NCBI GenBank assembly: GCA_051953655.1
Contig: JBQCIO010000338.1
Coordinates: 1-9,387, forward strand
Origin: JBQCHF01 sp051953655
GTDB lineage: Bacteria; Actinomycetota; Actinomycetes; Motilibacterales; Motilibacteraceae
Length of the DNA stretch: 9,387 bases
Direction of reading: 5' to 3'
Within the stretch, counting starts at the first letter, position 1, and every line of letters begins with the position of its first letter. A program made the position numbers and the translations under genes. Below the pieces are notes generated by a model. The model saw only the letters and a list, made by a program, of their open reading frames with translations. It made no database searches and was not told the origin of the DNA. Of this stretch, positions 1-4,998 are shown piece after piece.

Positions 1-2
1 CG

Positions 3-1391
3 GTGCTGAACCAGCTGATGCTGGTGCTGCTGTGCCTGCTGCACGAGTGCGAACGCCGCGGGGTGGCGCAGGGGATCTCCGGGGTGCGCAAGACCGAGGA
101 CTGGCTGGCCCAGGCGCTGCGCATGGACGTGCCGCGTGCTCGGGTGCTGGTGCGGCAGGCCCGGGCGCTGCACGCGGCCGACGCGGCGCGTTCGTTGAGC
201 GAGCCCGAGCCGGCCCCCTGTCCGCGGGCGGCCGGGATGGCCGCCGGGTTCGTCTCGTTCGAGCAGGCCCACCGGATCGGGATCGTCCTGAAGGAACTGG
301 CCACCTTCGACGGGGCCAGCCGGGAGGCGCTGGCGTTCGCCGAGGACACGATGGTCGAGCTGTGCCACCAGCGGTCCCCGCAGGGCCTGGAGGTGCTCGG
401 CCGGCAGCTGCGCGAAGACCTCGGCCCAGAACCGGCCGAGCGACCCACCGCGGACCCGTCGCGGCTGCGGGACCTGTGCGGGCTGTCCTTCCGCCGCCAC
501 GCCCGCACCGACGGGGCACTCACCGAGCTGCACGCACTGCTCACCCCCGACATGGAAGCCCGCCTGAAGTCCGTGCTGGAGCCGCTGGCGGCGCCGATCG
601 GGACCGTGGAGCTGCCCGACCCGCGCACGTCCAAGCAGCGGATGCTCGACGCGCTGCTCGAGACCGTCACCGTCGCCGGACGCATCCTGCCTGGCCAGAA
701 GACCAGCGCGGGCAACGAGAACGACGACGAGGACGAGCCGATCGACTTCAGCGACGACGGCGCCGACCCGAGCACCGGTCAGCCGGCCGGGCAGCAGGCC
801 CTCGCCCTCGACCTCGGGCTGGCACTGGACGGTGTCCCGTCCGTGCCGGCAGTGCCGGAGGCGTTCCGCGGCAGAGTCGCCGCCCCGTCCCGCGACGGAC
901 TGCTGGTCGCGGTCACCCTCGCCGAGCTGCGGGCCAGCGAGTCCGGCCAACCGACCTCCGGAGCCCACCGGGCCGCGCAGATCCTGTCGACCACCTCGGC
1001 CGGCTCCCGGATCTCGGTCGAGCAGGCCCGGCTCCTCGCCTGCGAAGCCGGGATCATCCCCGTCGTCCTGGACGGCGAAGGCAGACCCATCGACGTCGGA
1101 CGCGCCAAACGGTTAGCGACCCCGGATCAGCGGCGCCTGCTGGCGCTGCGGGACAAAGGCTGCGTCGGACCCGGCTGCGACCGACCCCCGGACTGGTCCC
1201 AAGCGCACCACATCACCTGGTGGACCCTCGGCGGCGAGACCAACCTGGACGAGATGCGCCTGCTCTGCCTCTGGCACCACCACCTCGTCCACGACCAGCA
1301 CTGGGACATCAGAGCGACGGCCGACGGGGGCACCGAATGGCGCGCTCCCGCCTGGGTCGACCCCACCAGAATCTGGGTCAGGACCCGGTAG
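3..1391 (+). CDS. DUF222 / 13E12-type HNH endonuclease-family protein, probably 5'-truncated by the window edge
   Basis: The C-terminus carries a clear HNH nuclease module: Cys387 and Cys392 in a CxGPGC-type pair, then AHHITWW (His402-His403), GGETNLDEM with Asn414, and LCLWHHHLVH (His425-427, His430). The N-terminal and middle parts (about 10-380) are helical and match the DUF222 layout of actinobacterial 13E12-repeat proteins. An acidic low-complexity insert lies at about 238-256. These proteins are abundant in actinomycetes, often in many copies, and are presumed DNA endonucleases of unknown biological role. The open frame runs to the left edge. A GTG at position 3 is the first start seen, but no ribosome site can be checked and the true start may lie outside. 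The stop is TAG at 1389-1391, and a strong hairpin follows. The family call is confident; the function is inferred. Confidence 0.88.
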   Translation: MLNQLMLVLLCLLHECERRGVAQGISGVRKTEDWLAQALRMDVPRARVLVRQARALHAADAARSLSEPEPAPCPRAAGMAAGFVSFEQAHRIGIVLKELATFDGASREALAFAEDTMVELCHQRSPQGLEVLGRQLREDLGPEPAERPTADPSRLRDLCGLSFRRHARTDGALTELHALLTPDMEARLKSVLEPLAAPIGTVELPDPRTSKQRMLDALLETVTVAGRILPGQKTSAGNENDDEDEPIDFSDDGADPSTGQPAGQQALALDLGLALDGVPSVPAVPEAFRGRVAAPSRDGLLVAVTLAELRASESGQPTSGAHRAAQILSTTSAGSRISVEQARLLACEAGIIPVVLDGEGRPIDVGRAKRLATPDQRRLLALRDKGCVGPGCDRPPDWSQAHHITWWTLGGETNLDEMRLLCLWHHHLVHDQHWDIRATADGGTEWRAPAWVDPTRIWVRTR

Positions 1392-1404
1392 GCGCCGGCC
1401 CGTC

Positions 1405-1456
1405 GTGATCGTGAAGGGCTGATGGCGGATTCTCGCCATCAGCCCTTCACGGTCAC
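1405..1456. terminator. Strong perfect hairpin, likely terminator after the HNH gene (possibly bidirectional)
   Basis: Arms 1405-1427 and 1434-1456 pair over 23 bp (one G-T) around a 6-nt loop. The inner 17 bp (1411-1427 with 1434-1450) are perfect. It begins 14 nt after the HNH gene stop and lies between convergent transcription units, so it could end transcription from both sides. There is no T-tract on either side, which is usual for actinomycete terminators. A mobile palindrome or REP-like element is the alternative. Confidence 0.75.
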
Positions 1457-1621
1457 CGGAGAGGCCCTCGATCCAGGCCACCTGGCACGAGCGGGACATG
1501 GTTCGCTTCCCGGCCCCGAGTACCTGCAGACGTACGTTGCCGCCCGCGAATCGGCCAGCATGCACGCCGCCTGCCACGACTGCCCGACGGAGAGCCCGGG
1601 AGTGCTTCTGCCCTGGCCCCG

Positions 1622-1635
1622 GCGCGTTTCCGCGC
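1622..1635 (-). terminator. Small GC hairpin just downstream of the first cold-shock-like gene
   Basis: On the - strand this reads GCGCG-GAAA-CGCGC: a 5-bp perfect stem with a GNRA-type tetraloop, starting 3 nt after the TAA of the cold-shock-like gene. It is short and may be only a weak terminator or a 3'-end stabiliser. The remaining spacer up to the big hairpin at 1456 shows no supported gene. Confidence 0.3.
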
Positions 1636-1638
1636 AGG

Positions 1639-1932
1639 TTACGGCCCGTCCGGCTCCACGTGCAGACTGCTGCGGTAGGCGCCCGAGGGACCCTCGACCG
1701 TGGGTTCGGCGGGCGGTCGGCCCGGCACGAGAACCCGTAGCGCCCGGAAGTCGTAGCCGTCCTGCCGGGCCGGCTCGTACTCCAGCAGCACCACGTCCAC
1801 CCCGGCCAGCGAGGCGTACCCCGCCCCCTGGACCGCCGAGAAGTGCACCCAGCAGCCACCGGGTGTCTGCGGCGAGTCGACCACGCCCCACCCCAGGTCG
1901 TCGTGCCACTCCCGGACCACGGCATCGATCAC
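1639..1932 (-). CDS. Cold-shock-domain-like protein, copy A (97 aa)
   Basis: The protein has an OB-fold cold-shock layout. It starts IDAVVREWHDDLGWGVV (RNP1-like, LGWGVV where classical Csp has KGFGFI), then GGCWVHFSAV (RNP2-like, WVHFS where Csp has FVHFS), then GYASLAGVDVVLLEYEPARQDGYDFRALRV. This is the divergent 'VREWHD...GGCWVHFS' type of actinomycete cold-shock-like protein; nucleic-acid binding is inferred. A tail of about 25 residues follows the domain. The GTG start at 1932 is chosen because the domain begins there, the ATG start of copy B sits at the same residue, and GGAGAGG lies a short way upstream. The stop is TAA. It lies 38 nt downstream of the partner gene, probably in the same operon. 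Copy B (3524-3820) is identical at 59 of the first 72 residues by hand count. Confidence 0.85.
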   Translation of the reverse strand: MIDAVVREWHDDLGWGVVDSPQTPGGCWVHFSAVQGAGYASLAGVDVVLLEYEPARQDGYDFRALRVLVPGRPPAEPTVEGPSGAYRSSLHVEPDGP

Positions 1933-2171
1933 GATCCCCACCTCTCCAGACCGCTCCGGCGATCGTAGGGCTACCGGTTCCCCTGGTCCGGCTCGCCGTC
2001 CTGCAGGACCGCCCAGCCGTGGTGGCCCAGGATCAAGCGCAGGTCGGCGCGCTGCCGGCGCGCCCACGCCACCACCTCGTCCTCGGTACCGGTGACCTCG
2101 CGCCGATCGATGGCCGCATCCCATTGGTCGTCTGCCTCGTCGATGCGGCGCACCCAGACGATCCTGAGCTC
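1639..2171 (-). repeat. Duplicated cassette, copy A (core of partner A plus cold-shock-like gene)
   Basis: This stretch holds the paralogous core of the partner gene (1971-2171), a 38-nt gap and the cold-shock-like gene. It corresponds in order, spacing and protein sequence to 3524-4058. The partner cores share 37 of 61 residues and the cold-shock domains 59 of 72, by hand count. Confidence 0.8.
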
Positions 2172-2441
2172 GGCGGGCAGGCCCAACCGGCGACGCCGCA
2201 TCGCCTCCCGGTGACCCGCCGCGCGATGGTGCCCGCTGTAGCTCTCGACCGGTTCGGCCGTGCCGGCAGCCTTCTCCGCCTCCAGGCGGGCAGCGGCCTC
2301 GCGCAGGTAGACCTCGAACTCCTCGACGTCGTCGAAGGCCACCTCGGTCACGTTCCTGCGCTCGCGCCGCCGAGGGTCGAACCGGTACCGCTGCACGACG
2401 TAGCGTTCGACCGACTCGTCGTCGGGGTCCACGCACGCCAC
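1971..2441 (-). CDS. Unknown protein, partner A of the cold-shock-like gene (about 156 aa)
   Basis: I do not recognise the family. The last 66 residues, from ELRIVWV through DEVVAWARRQ and RLILG to GEP, match the C-terminus of the 98-aa protein at 3858-4154 at 37 of 61 positions by hand count. The shared pattern is ELxIVWV, W-x-AA, RRxVTG, DEVVAWA-x-RQ-x-AD-x-RLILG, GW, GEP. The N-terminal half differs from that paralogue: it is charged and helical (EEFEVYLREAAARLEAEKA), followed by a His/Arg-rich stretch (HHRAAGHREAMRRRR). The start is uncertain. GTG at 2441 has a weak GGTGG upstream, GTG at 2432 is also possible, and the reading frame stays open further upstream to 2573. The product looks cytoplasmic, with no signal peptide or membrane segment. 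It precedes the cold-shock-like gene by 38 nt. Confidence 0.7.
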   Translation of the reverse strand: MACVDPDDESVERYVVQRYRFDPRRRERRNVTEVAFDDVEEFEVYLREAAARLEAEKAAGTAEPVESYSGHHRAAGHREAMRRRRLGLPAELRIVWVRRIDEADDQWDAAIDRREVTGTEDEVVAWARRQRADLRLILGHHGWAVLQDGEPDQGNR

Positions 2442-2758
2442 GCGGCCACCGTGGCAGCCCGAGCGGCCCGTCGTCCACGACCCGGGCCCGGCCGCCCGCA
2501 GCACGCGCCTGAGGCGGACAGCACGAAACCCCCCGCTCGAAGGCCCGGGAGCCTTCGGCGCGAGGGGTTCCACTGCAGCGGGGTAGTGACGAAACCGCTG
2601 AACCCGCAGGTCGGGGGCTCACCAGCACCCGCAGTCCCACGTCGTTGCACGCGAGCTGGGCAGGGCCTTGCACACCGCCGGCACGAGCTGCGTGGCGGAG
2701 GGACGGCGCGCGGCCACGCCTCCCGGGGCCCCCGCGCGAGCAGGCTCCGCTTCGCTGG
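2442..2758. other. Spacer of about 317 bp between two - strand transcription units
   Basis: No convincing gene lies on either strand; the long + strand frames crossing it are GC-driven shadows. Its only clear structure is the hairpin at 2525-2571. The segment 2574-2758 shows no tRNA cloverleaf and no recognisable RNA despite the tRNA-type terminator beside it. It probably carries the 3' end of the upstream operon and the promoter of the 2441-1639 pair. Confidence 0.5.
2525..2571 (-). terminator. Terminator-like hairpin, repeat copy 1
   Basis: On the - strand the outer arms GGAACCCCTCGCG and GCGGGGGGTTTC pair, with an inner CGAAGGC/GCCTTCG stem and a short loop. It lies 188 nt beyond the stop of the 233-aa gene and could end that operon before the next gene pair. 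The outer arms and the flanking GGACAGCAC are nearly identical to the tRNA-Ser terminator at 8634-8677, while the inner stem differs in sequence but keeps its pairing. Confidence 0.65.
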
Positions 2759-3460
2759 TCACTCCGCCCGGATCGGCAGGGTGACCTCGAGCTCGTCAGA
2801 GCGCAGGTCCAGCGACGTCAGCCAGGCCACCAGCCGGTAGGAGCCGGGTGGGACGTCGAGCTCGCCGTCGTTGACGTGCACCGGCAGGTCCATCGACCGG
2901 TGCGGGCCGAGGTCCTCAAGCTGGTGGCGCAGCGGCGCCCGGGCGAACCAGCCCTGGTGGAGCGCCGTCCCGTCGGCAGCCAGCAGGCCGGCGTGCACGA
3001 AGCCGCTGTCCCGCGGGTCAGCCGTCCACGAGCGGTCGGTCTCGTTCGTGAGGGTGATGGTGAGAGTCGCCGGGTCGGCGGCGAGGGCGGCCAGCGCGCG
3101 ATCGGGTCGCCACCGCAGCGCAAGGCCCGCGCGTCGGGCAGGACGGCCGGGCCGGGGCACGACCGGGCCCGGGTCGCCGCTGAGGATGCTCCGGCCGTCG
3201 GCTCGGACGACGAGACAGAGCAGAGCCCAGCCGCCGTCCCGGGGCGCGGCGAAGGTGGTCTGGATCCAGCGGTCGTGCCCGGGCCTGACATCGTGAACTC
3301 GCCGCCAGCCCTCGCCAGGCAGCTCCACCCGGTCTTCCGGAAGGAGGGTGTCGTCGACGTCGTCAGGCACCGGCAGCTCGGCCAGCGGAACGCCAGGGCC
3401 CTCCAGCAACGCCGGCTCGATGTCGACGCTGCCGAGCGTGACCAGGTCCAGCTCCCCCAT
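2759..3460 (-). CDS. Hypothetical protein with a beta-sandwich-like C-terminus (233 aa)
   Basis: I do not recognise the family with confidence. The N-terminal third is acidic (LPVPDDVDDTLLPEDRVELPGEG). The middle has a strand-rich stretch (GGWALLCLVVRADGRSILSG). The last 115 residues alternate strands and turns: TLTITLTNETDRSW, FVHAGLLAADGTALHQGW, then DLPVHVNDGELDVPPGSYRL and LVAWLTSLDLRSDELEVTLPI. This resembles an immunoglobulin-like or BsuPI-like beta-sandwich, but only by pattern. No signal peptide or membrane helix is visible. The ATG at 3460 is preceded by AGGAGGGG at a suitable distance, which supports the start; the stop is TGA. It lies 63 nt after cold-shock-like copy B and is probably the last gene of a four-gene operon beginning at 4808. 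Confidence 0.7.
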   Translation of the reverse strand: MGELDLVTLGSVDIEPALLEGPGVPLAELPVPDDVDDTLLPEDRVELPGEGWRRVHDVRPGHDRWIQTTFAAPRDGGWALLCLVVRADGRSILSGDPGPVVPRPGRPARRAGLALRWRPDRALAALAADPATLTITLTNETDRSWTADPRDSGFVHAGLLAADGTALHQGWFARAPLRHQLEDLGPHRSMDLPVHVNDGELDVPPGSYRLVAWLTSLDLRSDELEVTLPIRAE

Positions 3461-3523
3461 CCCCGTGCCCCTCCTGTCGTGCCCTCGCTCCCGCCCCCGG
3501 CGTCGCCGGGCGCCCAGCGCAGG

Positions 3524-3820
3524 CTATGGCTGGTCCCACTCCACGTGCAGGGTGCTGCGGTAGGCGGCCGAGGGACCCTCGACGGCGGTGCGGGCACCCG
3601 GCGCACGCCCAGGCACGAGGACCCGCACCGCCCGGTAGGCGTAGCCGTCCTGCCGCGCCGGCTCGTAGTCCAGCAGCACCATGTCCACGCCCGAGAGCGA
3701 GGCATACCCCTCCCCCTCGATCACCGAGAAGTGCACCCAGCAGCCACCCGGCGTCTGCTTCGAGTCCAGCACGCCCCAGCCGAGCCCGTCGTGCCACTCG
3801 CGGACCACTGCGTCGATCAT
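3524..3820 (-). CDS. Cold-shock-domain-like protein, copy B (98 aa)
   Basis: A close paralogue of 1639-1932, with the same divergent cold-shock layout: IDAVVREWHDGLGWGV, GGCWVHFSVI, GYASLSGVDMVLLDYEPARQDGY and YRAVRVLVPG. The C-terminal tail (VEGPSAAYRSTLHVE) also resembles copy A. Most substitutions are conservative, so both copies look maintained as proteins. The ATG at 3820 is preceded by GGAGGGG with 7 nt spacing, a good ribosome site. The frame could run 31 residues further upstream but would then overlap the partner gene, so the internal ATG is preferred. It sits 37 nt downstream of partner B. Binding of single-stranded RNA or DNA is inferred from the fold; no target is known. Confidence 0.88.
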   Translation of the reverse strand: MIDAVVREWHDGLGWGVLDSKQTPGGCWVHFSVIEGEGYASLSGVDMVLLDYEPARQDGYAYRAVRVLVPGRAPGARTAVEGPSAAYRSTLHVEWDQP

Positions 3821-4058
3821 GAACTGACCCCTCCAGGCGTGACTGACGGCCTCGCCGTCAGGAGCCCTCCTCGAACGGCTCACCGGTCTCCAGGTCCTCC
3901 CACCCCTGGGCACCCAGGATCAGGCGCCGGTCCGCCGACTGCCGGAGCGCCCACGCCACGACCTCGTCCCTGCTCCCGGTCACGTCGCGCCGCTCGACCG
4001 CTGCGACCCACAGGTTCTCCGGCTCGTGAAGGCAGTTCACCCACACGATCGTCAGCTC
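3524..4058 (-). repeat. Duplicated cassette, copy B (core of partner B plus cold-shock-like gene)
   Basis: This is the second copy of the cassette at 1639-2171, in the same orientation. Partner core 3858-4058, a 37-nt gap and the cold-shock-like gene are in the same order. The two copies are separated by the 233-aa gene and a spacer, so this is a direct but not adjacent duplication. Confidence 0.8.
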
Positions 4059-4154
4059 AGGTGGCTCCCCGCGCTGCGCCGCGAGGTCCCGCAGACGGAA
4101 CTCCCGTTCTTCGTCGCTCTCGTGATCTGGCAGATAATCCGCGTACCTCGGCAT
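3858..4154 (-). CDS. Unknown protein, partner B of the cold-shock-like gene (98 aa)
   Basis: I do not recognise the family. An acidic N-terminus (PRYADYLPDHESDEEREF) leads into a core of about 60 residues shared with the 156-aa protein at 1971-2441: ELTIVWV, W-VAA-ERRDVTG, DEVVAWALRQ-SADRRLILG, GW, TGEP. This form has no counterpart to the long charged N-terminus of the paralogue, so the shared core alone may be the functional unit. The start ATG at 4154 has GGGAGGA about 6 nt upstream; the stop is TGA. It is spaced 48 nt after the 201-aa gene and 37 nt before cold-shock copy B, consistent with one operon. The protein is small, soluble and probably cytoplasmic. Confidence 0.75.
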   Translation of the reverse strand: MPRYADYLPDHESDEEREFRLRDLAAQRGEPPELTIVWVNCLHEPENLWVAAVERRDVTGSRDEVVAWALRQSADRRLILGAQGWEDLETGEPFEEGS

Positions 4155-4202
4155 CAGGGTCCTCCCGCAGCCCCCGCGCCATTCTCACTCGGCGTCGTCG
4201 GG

Positions 4203-4808
4203 TCAGCCCACGCGATCGAGTTCGGGCAGCGGGGCGCCAGGGATGGTGACCACGACGACATGGGCGTCCCCGAGGTCGGCTCCAACACCGCGAGCACCGT
4301 CGACCACGCACTCCAGGGACGGGACGATGCCTCCCTGGACATTGAGGAGGGGCTCCGCGGCCGCGAGGCTGGACCATTCCCGGAACTCGGCCATCTCGGC
4401 GCGGACCTGGCTGCCGACTACTGCGGGATCGGGCGGTACCAGCATCTGGAAAGGAAGAGCCTGGTTCCGCTGTTGCTCGGCGAACGTGTGCACGCTCTTC
4501 CACAACAGATGGTGGAGATCGCCCACCACGATGCCGGTGTTGGCCGGCCGGGCGGTATGCACCTCGAACGGCGAGGAGCCCTGAACGAGGTGGCCGGCGA
4601 GGGCGACCGAGTGCACCCGCCCGTCGACGTCGAGAACCGAGGTGATGTGAAGGTTGCGGGAGGTGCCGCTGCCCGGGACCGCCAGCGGCGCACCCAAGCG
4701 GGCACTGAGGCGGCGGACCCTCAGTCGTAGCAGGGGGCCTGGAGGAATCACGAGAATGGAACGCCGGAAAAGGCGAGCGAGCAGACCGTTTCTCTGACCG
4801 ACTCTCAC
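4203..4808 (-). CDS. Hypothetical protein, first gene of the - strand operon (201 aa)
   Basis: No family is recognised. The N-terminus is basic and hydrophobic (LLARLFRRSILVIPPGPLLRLRVRRLSARL), with no clean membrane span or cleavage site. The middle holds DVDGRVHSVALAGHLVQG and TGIVVGDLHHLLWKSVHTF, and the C-terminus ends in strand-like VVVVTIPGAPLPELD. GTG at 4808 is chosen because AGGGGG stands 6 nt upstream; ATG at 4838 is an alternative with a weaker site. The frame stops at TGA, 48 nt before partner B. As the first gene of the operon it shares a divergent intergenic region with the recombinase-like gene. Coding status rests on the open frame, the ribosome site and the operon spacing. 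Confidence 0.6.
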   Translation of the reverse strand: MRVGQRNGLLARLFRRSILVIPPGPLLRLRVRRLSARLGAPLAVPGSGTSRNLHITSVLDVDGRVHSVALAGHLVQGSSPFEVHTARPANTGIVVGDLHHLLWKSVHTFAEQQRNQALPFQMLVPPDPAVVGSQVRAEMAEFREWSSLAAAEPLLNVQGGIVPSLECVVDGARGVGADLGDAHVVVVTIPGAPLPELDRVG

Positions 4809-4998
4809 TGTCGTCCCCCTGAATTCACGCCCATTCATCGCCCCGGTGTGGAGCAATGAGCCCTGGCGCCATCAGGCTATGCCGAGCCGGCCGTTCGAGC
4901 GAGGGCACGAGCGGGCGGGGCCCAGGGCCGCAGACTGCGGTTCCGGCCTCCGCGTGGTGGCTATTGCCGTAGGGGACACTGCCCGGACCGGTCCCCTC
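4809..4998. promoter_or_regulatory. Divergent intergenic region, probable promoters and left end of the mobile element
   Basis: This region lies between the starts of the - strand operon and the + strand element genes, so both promoters and the element's left end should be here. I cannot assign -35/-10 boxes with confidence. A small perfect stem is visible: CCGCA (4928-4932) pairs with TGCGG (4936-4940). The recombinase-like frame is open back to 4846, so part of this stretch could be coding. Confidence 0.35.

Noticed and set aside
2590..2640. GGGTTCA on the - strand as a possible tRNA T-arm before the orphan terminator
   Set aside because: The loop would be TTCAGCG, lacking the invariant A, and no acceptor, anticodon or D-arm can be folded around it.
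1422..4249. Large + strand frames (472 and 534 codons) across the middle region
   Set aside because: They lie opposite the cold-shock-like and partner genes, which have conserved motifs, paralogues and ribosome sites on the - strand. The + strand products are Arg/Pro-rich with no domain.
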